64,000 bases of DNA from Linyphia triangularis (GCA_963978545.1 OZ021732.1:67222328-67286327); one strand, 5' to 3'; counted from the first letter of the stretch, positions 31,167 to 44,299 are shown. Notes: generated by a model not told the origin, from the letters alone. Numbers and translations are program-made.

Positions 31167-32793
31167 TCTCTCTATATATAAGGCAAAGCCGTCACTCATT
31201 CACTCACTCACTGACTCACTCACTCATCACTAATTCTCCCACTTCCCACATAGTCACAACTCTGAAAATCGGCACAAATATCAACAATGGTAAAAATAGA
31301 AAAAGTAAGCTATTCCGATCTCGATTAACCCACTTTAAGGGGTCGAAAAGGGGTTAAACGTTCCAAACGAGGGACATTCGAATATCCTACTTCCCATTTG
31401 GTCACAACTCTAAAAATTGGTACGAAAATCAATAAAGACAAACGAAGAAAAATTAAGTTATTCCGATCTCGATTAACCTCCTTTAAGAGGTCGAAAAGGG
31501 GTTAAACGTTCCAAACGAGGGATATTCGAATGTCCTACTTCCCATTTCGTCACAACTCTGAAAACTGGTGCAAGTATCAACAAAAACAAACGTAAAAAAA
31601 GTAAGCTATTCCGATCTCCCCTAACCCACTCTAAGGGGTCTAAAAGGGGTTAAAAGTTCCAAACGAGGGATATTCGAATGTACCACTTCCCATATGGTCA
31701 CAATTCTAAAAATTGGTACAAATGTCAACAATGGTAAACATAGAAAAAGTAAGCTATTCCGATCTCGATTAACCCACTTTAAGAGGTCAAAAAGCGGTTA
31801 AACGTTCCAAACGAGCGATATATTTGAATGTCCTACTTCTCATATTGTTACAACTCTGAAAACTGGTGTGAATATCAATAAAGACAAACGCAGAAAAAGT
31901 AAGCTATTCCGATCTCGGGTGGATCAAGGGGTGGAAAAGGGGTTAAACTATCCAAACGAGGAATATTCGAATGTACCACTTCCCATATGGTCACAACTCT
32001 AAAAATTGGTAAAAGTATCAACAAAGACAAACATAGAAAAGTTAAGCTATTCCGAGCTTGATTAACCCACTTTAAGGGGTGGAAAAGGGGTTAAACATTC
32101 CAAGCTCGAATATCAAACTTCCCATATAGTCACAACTCTGAAAATTGGTAGGAATGTCAATAAAGATAAACGTAGAAAAAGTAAGCCATTCCGATCTCGA
32201 TTAACCCACTTAAGGTTTGCAAAAGGCGTTAAACGTTCCAAACTAGGGATATTCGAATGTCCCACTTCCCATTTGGTCACAACTCAGCAAATTGGTACAA
32301 ATATCAAAAAAGATTAAACATAGAAAAAGTAAGCTATTCCGTTCTCGATTAACCAATTTTAAGGGGTCGAAAAGGAGTTAAATGTTCCAAACGAGGGATA
32401 TCCGAATGTTCCTCTTTCAATGTAGTCATATTTCTGATATTTGGTGCATATGTTAAAAAAATAAGTCATTCCAATATCGATTAACGAATTTTTAAGGGAT
32501 TAAAGTCGACGCAACATTGAAACTATACTAGGATTAACTTAATGTCTCAATTTCAATACAGCTACTACTTTGAAATTTAGAACTAAGAGCAAACACAATA
32601 AACTATTCCAATTTACTATTCACAATTATAAATTTCGTTTAAAATGTCAACAAAGGAAAGTTCCTATTTTGATAAATCAATTAGTCTGGATCGAAATGGG
32701 AGCAAACGTCTGAAGTGTAGAATACATTAATGTCTTTTAATCGCTAAAATGCTAATGGTAAAATTTCGTAGCGCAGCACGAGTATTCAGCTAA
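31167..32793 (+). mobile_element. Non-autonomous Helitron with 147-bp minisatellite
   Basis: The 5' end is TCTCTCTATATATAAGGC preceded by A, followed by CACTCATTCACTCACTCACT. The 3' end is TAGCGCAGCACGAGTATTCAGCTAA followed by T (split here: TAGCGCAGCACGAG, then TATTCAGCTAA). TC...CTRR ends within an A/T target and no target duplication are Helitron hallmarks. The interior is about nine tandem units of 140-150 bp starting near 31241, 31391, 31539, 31687, 31836, 31979, 32119, 32266 and 32413. Each contains CTATTCCGATCTCGATTAAC and GGGGTTAAACGTTCCAAACG. No Rep/helicase is encoded. Confidence 0.85.
31241..32460. repeat. 147-bp tandem repeat inside the Helitron
   Basis: The units are diverged by substitutions and small deletions, with spacings of 150, 149, 148, 149, 143, 140, 147 and 147 bp by position count. 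The last unit is the most degenerate. Confidence 0.9.
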
Positions 32794-33747
32794 TTGTGTA
32801 TATGGGGAAGGAGTGTAATAATTTACTTTGATTAGGAAAAGTTTATTTAAGACGATAAATGAGAACTCATGGACATCAGACAGCGTTTAAAAGGCAATTT
32901 GTTTGACGAGAACAATTCCCTTATTTTCAGACATTGTTGATACTGTTTGTGTACTAATTCGAGCATTTTGGAATCCAAAATTGAATGAGCAGGTGTCATA
33001 CATTGTATGCCACAATTAATCAGAAAAGTTTCCTTTAACCAACTACCAATTGAGAAACTTGATTTAGTTTTTACTCAATAAAATTTTTTCAATGCATTTT
33101 GCTTAATCAATTTAATGATTTTCAAATATTTGACCCACAAAACCGATTTCATCTTAAAAAGAAGAGTTCCAATTTATCTGAAAGTTATTTCATTCGATTC
33201 AGCACAAAAAATGCTTAAAAAATGATACCTTACTCGGCCAATATTGAAAAGTTTGATTTTGGGTGGATTTTACCCCCCCCCCCCCCTCAAAAACAGTGTT
33301 CCACCCCTTTAAATTTTGGGGACTCATCGGATCTTGTATTCTACTACCAAAAAGATGTTATGACCAAAGTTTCAAGAATGAATGAATTTTGTTTTTCAAC
33401 TGTCCATTTTTGGGCTATTTTTCCTGTACTATCTTGCAACAAGTCATAAATGAGGCTACAAGTATGATGTTACTTTCATTAATTGAGACTAAACAAGCAC
33501 CTCTGTTGAAACTAAATAATTTTACAGAGCACACAAAATTCACACTAATAATAAGTTTAGTTACAAATTTAACTTTTACTTTGAATTCTTTTCAAATTTA
33601 AGTGTAGGAGTTATTGCTTTAATTAATATGTCTTTAAAACTTTTGGACAAGTTTTATTTTTAAAACTACATTTTAAAGAGGAGAATATTTTTAGTGCATC
33701 TTAGTAGAGTAAACTTTCTGCAATCAATCGTTCTCTCTCTATATAAA

Positions 33748-34215
33748 TACTTTCAATTACCCATATGTATATATAGTGTAATGAAAGTATATAATATTCG
33801 GCCAAAAAAAATCTTTTTTTTTTTTTTTTTTTTTTGCATTCTTCCACGTTTTGGTGTATCTTGATTTCACAAAGAGATCTAGAAAAAATGTTTGTCTGTG
33901 TGTACGTGGTCAGCATAGCTCCCGAACAAATTGACCTACAATGCTCAAATTTGGTGTGCGGGTTTTGGTGATGGCACAGGGACCAATCATTAAGGTGTTC
34001 GTCAAAATCGCGCATGCTCTTAAGATAGCTGTGTTGAAAAATCATGTGTTTTAGTAATTACTAAAAACGGCTTTAACGATTTTGTTAAAATCGTTGCAGT
34101 TATGCCTCTGAAAGTGTTCTAAACATTCCCACCTACAAAAATTCGTATGAAAATGCGATAAAAGCGTAAAAAGTTGAAAAACGCTGGCCTTTAACCAACA
34201 CCTCCTATATAAGAA
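33748..34215 (+). mobile_element. ACTTTCAATTACCC repeat, copy B
   Basis: Starts ACTTTCAATTACCCATATG and then GTGTAATGAAAGTAT. It contains the block GTCAGCATAGCTCCCGAACA and AAATTTGGTGTG that also marks the copies at 25860-26335 (antisense) and 52618-53336. Its right border is not clear, so it may be truncated. Confidence 0.65.
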
Positions 34216-34599
34216 AGCCTTTGCATGGGTTACCACTTTTAAATATGACGTCATTAAAATAGTCAAACTTGAAAACTACGAACTTCTTCCAAACGGGGTG
34301 CCATTTTGAAAAAGATGTCTTTTCAATTTGGAGATAAATGGTTTGGTGACGTTTTACGTGCTTGTGATTCGTGGAGATATGGTTTGGCGACTTCTTGCGT
34401 GCTTGAGATTCGTCAAGATCTATTTTGGCGCATAACTCTGGCGTACGACGGACGATAGCAAAAATTAACATCGCCATTTTGTTAACCGAATACGTTAAGT
34501 ATGCTGAATTTTTTGTTTCAAACATGTATAGTTTGCTGTAGTTTCTGTTCCGGAAACGTAAAGACTAATGCATTAAGAGTACTATAAATTATATTAAAA

Positions 34600-36384
<1,785 letters not shown>

Positions 36385-36940
36385 AAGTAATTTTGAAGTT
36401 AAAAAATAGCAACTATTTTGCTTTAAAATGTTTAATGATTAATAATAACTATGATTTGTGAATAAAATAAAAATTGTTTATTTAGATTTGATGTTCTATT
36501 TCGGAATAAAATTAAAAATAATAGTTGAACATAAATATTAAAAAAAAAATTCAATTACCTCTTTCAATAAAAAAGAAATGTTTTCTAAATGTTCTCCTAT
36601 TCAAATTATCTAGCAAAATTAAGAAAAGGAAAATTTCTATGCTACCAATGCGAAGGACGATTGACTACTCTTGGTGACGTCACGCAGTCAATGCGTAGGC
36701 TTTCTTACAAAGGAGGTGTAGCAATGCTAACAGTAGTGTTTTTACTATTTAATTCAATGACAAAAATTTTGTTAGTACGACTTATTACAAGGTGTAGTCC
36801 GGAATAGGGAGGTGTTAAAGGAAGACGGGTTTAATCAATTCGTAAAAATATGTGTGTGCATGTATGTAATGAAGGGTTTATATAAGCTTTATAATTTCCA
36901 TGATTTGATGCTGCAATAGGATTTAGTTTCTGCATTGTTG
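36385..36940. other. A+T-rich DNA, no gene called
   Basis: A plus frame at 36589-36807 contains Y-Q-C-E-G-R-L-T-T-L-G-D-V-T and lies in less A+T-rich DNA (GGTGACGTCACGCAG near 36674). I cannot assign it. It may be the end of the THAP-bearing element. Confidence 0.3.
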
Positions 36941-36949
36941 AAATTAAGT

Positions 36950-37715
36950 TAGATATATCACTAGGTGTAACATTTGTTTTAGAAAATACGTTGAAACGAG
37001 ATCTGATGATAAACGTAAGGACGTACCATAAACCAGCTCAGAAGTTGTGGCTTGTAGATCTCTTTTATCGCGGTTCGTAAACCTAATAAAACATAGACAA
37101 ATTTTCAGACCACTTAGAATTTTCATGAGCAATAATGGCACTTTTTAGGTGTCTGTGAAATCTCTTAATCATTCAGTTACTTTGGGGATGGTAGCTTGTG
37201 GAATAAACTCTATGGACACCCAAGAGGTCTGTAAGCTCTCTAAATAGGTTTGATTCGAAATTTCTTCCTTGATCAGTTGTGATGGTGACAGGTGTCCCAA
37301 ATCTTGATATCCAACCATGCATTAGGGCACGAACAGTTGTTTCAGCTGACATGTCGGGGGTTGGAATTACTTCAGGCCAACGGGTGAACCTATCAATAAT
37401 GGTCAAACAATATTGATGCCCATCAGAGGGAGCAAATGGTCCTATATATTCAAGATAGATGTGAGAAAAACGAGCATCCGGTAACGTAAATGTGCTTAGA
37501 GGGGCTTTAGTATGATGAAATACCTTCGTTCGCTGACATTTTTCACAAGTACTGACTTGGTTTTTGATGTCCTTCCTCATACCTGTCCAAATGAATCGCT
37601 TTGAAACTAAATCAGTTGTTGCAGATATGCCAGGGTGAGGAAGAAAATGTAAGTTATTAAAAAGTGTTTGCCTGAGTTGTTTAGGGACAAAGGGTCGAGG
37701 ATGGTTAGTTGACAT
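36950..37715 (-). pseudogene. Gypsy integrase
   Basis: The H-H zinc arm begins at the HPGISATTDLVSKRFIWTGM segment, with CEKCQRTK supplying the cysteines. The catalytic core includes I-Y-L-E-Y-I-G-P, where the first Asp is replaced by Glu (families have 'D-x-V-G-P'), then TIIDRFTRWPEVIP, TTDQGRNFESNLF and YHPQSN. A stop just after 37173 is followed in frame by an R-F-H-R-x-L-K continuation to about 36950. It would have catalysed insertion of the cDNA but is inactive here. Confidence 0.88.
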
Positions 37716-37739
37716 GTCAAAAAAAGATATATGTTCTCA

Positions 37740-38215
37740 AGAAGAAAATAATGTTTCTCTAACTTCAATGAGGAAGATTGTGATTGAAGAAGTTCATTGA
37801 ATTCGGTGTCACGAAGTTGTGCCTCTACCAATTCGCTGTAGTTGAAAGAGGGAGGGGTTGTAATAGTGTCAATCTCAATTCTAGATAATGTGTCAACAAT
37901 GTTATTTTCCTCACCAGTGACATGGCGAATATCCTTAGAAAACTGAGAAATATAGTCCAAGTGTCTCAGTTGTCTTGGAGAACATTTCTCTGGCTTCTGT
38001 TGAAAAGCATATATGAGGGGTTTTTGATTGGTATCAATTGAAACATTTCTTCCCTCAAGCATATGTTGAAATTTCTTAACAGATAAATACATAGAGAGCA
38101 ACTCACGGTCATAAGTGGACCAACTTTTTTTACTGTTACTAAGTCTATTAGATAGGAAGGCTATGGGTTCCCATTTAGAATTTGAAAATTGCATGAGGGA
38201 GCTGCCAATGGCCAT
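37740..38215 (-). pseudogene. Gypsy RNase H
   Basis: The minus frame has WEPIAFLSNRLSNSKKSWST, Y-D-R-E-L-L, I-D-T-N-Q-K-P-L and RHVTGEENNIVDTLSRI, the standard gypsy RNase H motifs. One is modified: 'TDHKPL' reads T-N-Q-K-P-L. Confidence 0.88.
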
Positions 38216-39333
38216 ATTCTAACATCAATCCAAAGACTTAATGGAGCCCCAGGAATTGGGTAGTTGAGTAGAGTTGACTGAGAAAGTGCCTGCTTTGCAG
38301 CAGAAAATGCAATTTCAGTTTCCTCAGTCCAAACCAGCGATTTCTCTGGTGTTTTAGAAGGACGTGAGGGTTTTCTGTGGTTAGTTTGGCCTTCCAGAAA
38401 TTTTATCAAGGTAGTTAAAAGGCGAGCTGCTTTGGGGACGAAGCGTCTATAAAAGTTGTACATGCCAAGAAATCTGCGAAGTTGAGTGAGTGTTTGAGAT
38501 CTCGGAAATTTTTTAATGGCTTTTACACGATCAGGAAAGGGTGTTAGACCATCACCAGAAACTGTAAATTCTAAGAAATCTAATTTTGGCAGAACAAATT
38601 TGCATTTAGATGGTTCAATTGAGAGTTCATAGTAATCGAGTCCATGAAAAAGAGCTCGAAGATGGTCAATGTGCTCTTCTAGACTACTACTAGAAATTAA
38701 TATATCATCAATAAATGAATAAACTCCATTGAGACCTCTGGTAACCTCATCAATGAATCTTTGAAATCTGCTTGATGCGTTGCACAAACCAAACTGCATT
38801 CTGGTACTTTCAAAAAGGCCAAAAAGGGTGCAAATTGCAGTATTGTGCAGCGATAAGAATTTTTGAAAGGCTTTGACTAAATCAATGTGAGAGAAAAATT
38901 TTGTACCATGAAATTCTCCAGTGAAATCAGCTTTGCAAGGAATGAGGTACTTGTCTTTCTTAGTTTCAGTGTTAAGAGCACGATAGTCCCCAACAGGACG
39001 AAAATCGTCGCTATTTTTCTTTGGAACCATTTGTAAGGGTGACGCATAATTACTACTCGAAGGGAGCATGTGGCCTAAATCTAGTATGTATTGAATTTCG
39101 GTTTTTGCAATTTTTAACCTGTCGGGTGCAAGACGACTTGGTTTAGAAAAAACCGGTGGTCCTGAAGTCTCTATGTGATGAACAATATTATGTTTCACAA
39201 TTTGATTAGCACTAGGAGACTTTGTAATATCCGGAAATTCTTGCAACAATTTTGAAAATTTATCATTACCAAAAACTGTTTTCACAGAGAATATTTCAGC
39301 ATTATTTACAATGCCGAGGCAATTTAAGTACAA
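38161..39333 (-). pseudogene. Gypsy reverse transcriptase
   Basis: A 390-codon frame holds HHIETSGPPVFSKPSRLAPD, ASPLQMVPKKN, F-R-P-V-G-D-Y-R-A-L-N, F-S-H-I-D-L-V-K-A-F, MQFGLCNASSRFQRFIDEVT and the catalytic box SFIDDILISSSS (F-I-D-D). The thumb motif RFLGMYNFYRRFVP follows. This is the best-preserved part of the element. The frame ends in the RNase H start, where the next domain continues in another frame. Confidence 0.92.
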
Positions 39334-39340
39334 GAACCAA

Positions 39341-39643
39341 TCAAGGAAAATCAGGTTTTAAATTAAAATAATGCAAGAAATCAGCACCAAGGATAGCAGT
39401 TGATACATTACCAATATAAAATGGAAAAACAAAATTACGTCTAAGTCCCAAATCAATTGTAACCAATTTCTTACCATACACTGTGGTGGGAGTTTCATTT
39501 ACTGCGTTAAATGTTTGAGTGACAGGTAGTTGTTTATCATTTTTGCTGGCCGGAATAAGAGAGCAGTCACTACTAGTATCAATCAGAAAATTTACATTTG
39601 ATTTTCTGTCCCGAATGAAGAGGCGACGAGAGAGTGAAGGCAA
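39341..39643 (-). pseudogene. Gypsy aspartic protease
   Basis: RKSNVNFLIDTSSDCSLIPA corresponds to the retropepsin 'F-L-I-D-T-G-A-D-x-S-V-I-P' active site. It reads D-T-S-S here, so the catalytic glycine is lost. TAILGADFLHYFNL is the C-terminal strand. A TAA separates it from RT. Confidence 0.88.
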
Positions 39644-39649
39644 GAAGTA

Positions 39650-40458
39650 TGTCGCCGCTACGCTTGCACGTCTTAGTTTTCCTGGAAGGAACTAGGCGGG
39701 ATACAATACTTGGCATTAGATTTCTATTTTCGGCGATACCATGAAATGTCTGAAGTTAAGCTTCGATCTTGATACTGGAAGCTACGACTTCGTGAGTTAC
39801 TGCGGAAACGCGTATTGTTGTAATTTCGTGAAAAACTTCTTGAACTTCTCATATTTTCAACTTCTTTGCGGAGTTATTTAAGTTCTTGGAGGAGAAAGTT
39901 CTCTGAATTAGAAACATTGCAAGTTGCTTCGGAGGTATTTGTGATGGAGCTAACAGCAGGTGGAGTCACTTCCAGTATACGATCAACAACTTCTGCTGCC
40001 TTTTGCGGAGTGAGAGGTTGGATGGATGCTAGTATGGATTGCACATTTCCAGGAGGTTGCTGCTAAAATAATTCCAGTATAAGTGCATCTACTACTTTAT
40101 GAGACTCGGCACGTCTTTGTAGAATGCGAAGAAGTTCGCTGGGCTTTCAATCGCCAAGTTACTCGCCTGCGAGAAGCCGCCTTATTTCCTGTGTCTTTGT
40201 TTCTCCACACCTTTCAATAACCTTTCCTTTTAGTTGTGCATATGGGTCGTTTTTATCAGGTGACAGAATGATATCACGCACCATAGAAGCTGCGTCCGGA
40301 GGAAAATGTTAAATACAATCGTTGTATTTTATTTTAGATTCAGTTATGGGCTTAGGAACTGCAAGTTCAAAAGTAGCTTCTACCATAACGAACCACAATG
40401 CCGGTTCGCTGGGCATGAATTGGGGTATCTTCACTGCTGATATAGCACTTTCATACAT
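39650..40458 (-). pseudogene. Gypsy gag
   Basis: From a minus-strand ATG at 40458: VKIPQFMPSEPALWFVMVEA, then AVPKPITESKIKY. After a stop come FPPDAASMVRDIILSPDKND and ERCGETKTQEIRRLLAGE, and further on VQSILASIQPLTPQKAAEVV. This is a capsid-like helical region that I associate with arthropod, particularly arachnid, gypsy gags. It has at least four stops. An Arg/Ser-rich tail (near 39790-39850) replaces any zinc knuckle. Confidence 0.82.
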
Positions 40459-41149
40459 GGCGGTGGGCTGAAGCTAGTCGAAACGGGAACCAAAAGTAGA
40501 TATAAATTTTCAAAAGTTTTTACATACCTTAACATGTGAATAGCGTGTTCAAGTAAAGTCCGAATAAGTCACCATTTTGGTGTAAGCAATTAGGTCCAAT
40601 TCAAAGTGAGAGCGCTGTGCGTAAACACAACAACTTTTATTTACAACATGAGCGATTTGCCACGACCCCACTCTCTGATAGTCGAGCTGGGAATGATGAT
40701 GTAATAAGAATGCAGAACGGCGATCGCAACACCCCATGTACACTACAGATATTTATGACAACTGTAAAGCAGAAGATATTTTTGCTAATAAAATACAAAG
40801 GAATATAGCGAATTTTTTTTAAATGCTATTAATACTGATTAAATAAAATCAAAATGTCAATACCCGCTGAGCACAATACATCTTTAACGACAACACAAAA
40901 TGCAAACGAAAACAGGATGAATTCAAAACATTGAAAAACAAAACGATGCATAAAAAAAATAATGCTTTAAAACCACACATGCGCATAAATTGTTAACGGT
41001 ATCGACTGACAGTAAATATATTGAAATATTACAATAAATATTGAATTGTTTATGTGACAGATGATTGTAATAGATAAAAATAATCAGAAAAGTAAGGAGG
41101 ACACATTAAAATAACTTTTAGCGCAATAAAAAATATCGTTGCTAAAGCG
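40459..41149. other. A+T-rich DNA, nothing recognised
   Basis: No splice-bordered exon, repeat pair or RNA gene seen. Confidence 0.4.
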
Positions 41150-41279
41150 TAAAGCAAGCTTTCGTTGTGCGGACGACGTCGTGATTTGATCCGAGGACCA
41201 TTAGATCTCGAGACAGATGTCTTACCTCTGTGCAAAAAAGTACTCCACTGCACAGAAGTTTTATCTGTTATTTGAGGTC
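41150..41279 (-). mobile_element. SINE-like repeat, copy 1
   Basis: Read on the minus strand: TTGCACAGAGGTAAGACATC (A-box-like), then CTCGAGATCTAATGGTCCTC and GGATCAAATCAC (B-box-like). The spacing of the two boxes and the anticodon-arm-like GTCTCGAGATC suggest a tRNA-derived head. A second copy lies at 41490-41628 in the same orientation. Confidence 0.55.
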
Positions 41280-41489
41280 GCTACACAGCTTCCTCCCAGC
41301 GACGAAGGAGCGATACTGATATTCTGATCAACGTCTGATCGGAGTTGGAAGTTTGTGATGCTAGTTGGCATCGTTGCCGCTTGTTGGGTGTTGCACGCGA
41401 GTTGCGTATGTGATCGCTTGTTGCGATGTAGTTTCTCCTTTTCAGAAGGGCCGATAGATGGCAGCATGATTTTTAGTCCGGTTGTCACC

Positions 41490-41628
41490 AGTAAAGCGTA
41501 AGGTAAGCTTCCGTTGTGCGGGCGACGTCGTGATTTGATCCGAGGAACATTAGATCTCGAGCCAGATACTTTACCTCTGTGCAAAAGAGTACTCCGCTGC
41601 ACAGAAGTTTTATCTGTTATTTGAGGTC
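41490..41628 (-). mobile_element. SINE-like repeat, copy 2
   Basis: About 90% identical by eye to 41150-41279 over about 130 bp, direct orientation, 340 bp apart. The segment between the copies (41280-41489) is unique and less A+T-rich. No flanking duplications were resolved, so segmental duplication is an alternative. Confidence 0.55.
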
Positions 41629-41644
41629 CCCTAATAACCATGTG

Positions 41645-43610
41645 ACGAGTATGTGACGAAAAGCGATATCGCATAGAGATCACGCGATGTCACGGCGATA
41701 TCACACAGGGGTCACATAGTCGTCCAATGTCCGTTTTAGAGGGGGGTTTGCGACGTAACTTTGTGATATCGCTGCGATATCGCTTTTCGTCACATTGTGA
41801 CATTGGGGACGAATTTGCGATTTTTGCGATATCGCATTGTGATCTGTATGTGATCTTAGTGATTTTGGCGACATCTATGTGATTTATGTGATCTTCGCAA
41901 CGAAAGCTTTGTCACTGCGATATCGCTTTGTGACCTAAATGTGATCTTAGTGATTTTGGCGACATCCGTGTGATTTATGCGATCTTTGCAACGAAAGCTT
42001 TGTCACTGCGATATCGCTTTGTGACCTAAATGTGATCTTAGTGATTTTGGCGACATCCGTGTGATTTATGCGATTTTCGCAACGAAAGCTTTGTCGCTGC
42101 GATGTCACATTGTGACCTAAATGTGATCTTAGTGATTTTGGCGACATCCGTGTGATTTATGCGATCTTCGCAACGAAAGCTTTGTCACTGCGATATCGCT
42201 TTGTGACCTAAATGTGATCTTAGTGATTTTGGCGACATCCGTGTGATTTATGCGATCTTTGCAACGAAAGCTTTGTCACTGCGATATCGCTTTGTGACCT
42301 AAATGTGATCTTAGTGATTTTGGCGACATCCGTGTGATTTATGCGATTTTCGCAACGAAAGCTTTGTCGCTGCGATGTCACATTGTGACCTAAATGTGAT
42401 CTTAGTGATTTTGGCGACATCCGTGTGATTTATGCGATTTTCGCAACGAAAGCTTTGTCACCGCGATGTCACATTGTGATCTCAGTGATTTTGGCGACAT
42501 CCGTGTGATTTATGCGATCTTCGCAACGAAAGCTTTGTCACTGCGATATCGCTTTGTGACCTAAATGTGATCTTAGTGATTTTTGCGACATCCGTGTGAT
42601 TTATGCGATTTTCGCAACGAAAGCTTTGTCGCTGCGATGTCACATTGTGACCTAAATGTGATCTTAGTGATTTTGGCGACATCCGTGTGATTTGTGCGAT
42701 TTTCGCAACGAAAGCTTTGTCACCGCGATGTCACATTGTGATCTGTATGTGATCTCAGTGATTTTGGCGACATCCGTGTGATTTATGCGATCTTCGCAAC
42801 GAAAGCTTTGTCACTGCGATATCGCTTTGTGACCTAAATGTGATCTTAGTGATTTTGGCGACATCCGTGTGATTTATGCGATTTTCGCAACGAAAGCTTT
42901 GTCGCTGCGATGTCACATTGTGATCTGTATGTGATCTTAGTGATTTTGGCGACATCCTTGTGATTTATGCGATCTTCGCAACGAAAGCTTTGTCACTGCG
43001 ATATCGCTTTGTGACCTAAATGTGATCTTAGTGATTTTGGCGACATCCGTGTGATTTATGCGATTTTCGCAACAAAAGCTTTGTCACTGCGATGTCACAT
43101 TGTGATCTGTATGTGATCTTAGTGATTTTGGCGACATCCATGTGATTTATGTGATTTTCGCAACGAAAGCTTTGTCACTGCGATATCGCTTTGTGACCTA
43201 AATGTGATCTTAGTGATTTTGGCGACATCCGTGTGATTTATGCGATCTTCGCAACGAAAGCTTTGTCACTGCGATATCGCTTTGTGACCTAAATGTGATC
43301 TTAGTGATTTTGGCGACATCCGTGTGATTTATGCGATCTTCGCAACGAAAGCTTTGTCACTGCGATATCGCTTTGTGACCTAAATGTGATCTCAGTGATT
43401 TTGGCGACATCCGTGTGATTTATGCGATCTTCGCAACGAAAGCTTTGTTGCTGCGATGTCACATTGTGATCTGTATGTGATCTTAGTGATTTTGGCGACA
43501 TCCGTGTGATTTATTCGACTTTCGCAAAGAAAGCTTTGTCGCTGTGATGTCACATTGTGATCTTAGTGATTTTGGCGACATCTATGTGATTTTCACAACA
43601 AAAGCCTTGT
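41645..43610 (+). repeat. 91-bp satellite array, about 20 units
   Basis: GCGACATC recurs at 41868, 41959, 42050, 42141, 42232, 42323, 42414, 42494, 42585, 42676 and so on to 43576, with 91-bp spacing except one 80-bp step. Each unit holds GATTTTGGCGACATCCGTGT, CGCAACGAAAGCTTTGTC and often the palindrome GCGATATCGC. Two unit forms alternate (GTGACCTAAATGTGATC and GTGATCTGTATGTGATC), giving some 273-bp three-unit periods. The repeated 66-residue minus frames are artefacts of 3 x 91 bp. Positions 41645-41830 are a diverged edge of the same character. Confidence 0.97.
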
Positions 43611-43724
43611 TCCTGCAACATAATTATACAAAAAATTCACAATTAATTTTTTTTATCAACTACCTATATCTGCTTCAAGTACCTACTCTCACTATGAAGA
43701 GGCTCAGTATCTTTTCTTTACGTC

Positions 43725-43826
43725 AAATATTTTCTAATACTATGGTAATATAATTTATACTATCAAGGCCAGTCATTACTTTAATGACTGGCCTTAATGG
43801 TATAATCATAGTATTAGAAAATATTT
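43725..43826. repeat. Hairpin-forming palindrome
   Basis: Inverted arms AAATATTTTCTAATACTATG ... CATAGTATTAGAAAATATTT enclose the shorter arms AAGGCCAGTCATT and AATGACTGGCCTT around a 5-base loop. A partial extra copy of the right arm (GCATTAGAAAATATTT) is near 43905. Confidence 0.85.
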
Positions 43827-44293
43827 GAATATTTTCTAAAAGTATGAACTTTTCTAAACTTAATATACATGAACTTAATGGTATAATAAATTAAAGAATC
43901 ATAGCATTAGAAAATATTTCTTCGTCTTCAACAAGACTTTGGGAAGTAAAAACTAGTCTCCTATATTAAAAACCAATGAAACAGTTAACTACCTAATTAG
44001 CCTTTAACCAAGAGAATTTATCCATTCCAATAGATTTCTCAGCTAAATATATACCTTAAAAATAAGACAAAACATGACTAAATCTATTAAAGCACAATGT
44101 AATGTATCTCATACATCTCAATTTTTCTTTTAAACAGATTACAATGTTGTTTTGCCATTTTGTGCAAATCTTCTCCTTTATAAGTTTAGCATAAAAGAAA
44201 AATACAAAACTAAAAACAGGTTGAACAAATCAAGCAAAAATGGAAATATGCAATTAAAATAAGAGTAAAAACATAAAAAGGTAATAAGTTTAT

Positions 44294-44299
44294 TTTATT
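44294..44299 (-). promoter_or_regulatory. Polyadenylation signal AATAAA
   Basis: Minus-strand AATAAA 26 bp after the stop codon of the exon at 44325-44458. Confidence 0.6.

Larger units (their letters stand above)
28379..33431. mobile_element. Large DNA element with inverted arms of about 300 bp and a cargo gene
   Basis: The arms at 28379-28682 and about 33125-33431 are imperfect inverted copies. Both contain, in order outward to inward, TAGTACAGGAAAAAT, GTAGAATACAAGATCC, GAGTCCCCAAAATTTAAAGG, CACTGTTTTTGAGGGGGG and GAGTAAGGTATC. A 4-bp TCTT sits outside each arm (28375-28378 and 33432-33435), a tentative target duplication. Between the arms are a decayed minus-strand gene (28850-31160) and a Helitron (31167-32793). 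Transposon class is not known to me. Confidence 0.65.
36944..40458 (-). mobile_element. Decayed gypsy element, minus strand, LTRs not found
   Basis: Minus-strand order is gag (40458-39650), aspartic protease (39643-39341), reverse transcriptase (39333-38220), RNase H (38215-37740) and integrase (37715-36950). This is the Ty3/gypsy gene order. I could not find LTRs at either side. Stops and frameshifts separate the domains. Confidence 0.88.

Noticed and set aside
31241..32460. CRISPR-like array
   Set aside because: Period about 147 bp, repeats diverged throughout without distinct spacers, in a eukaryotic Helitron.
41947..43501. Five near-identical 66-residue minus-strand frames
   Set aside because: Produced by the 91-bp satellite, because three units are 273 bp and stay in frame; no independent coding evidence.
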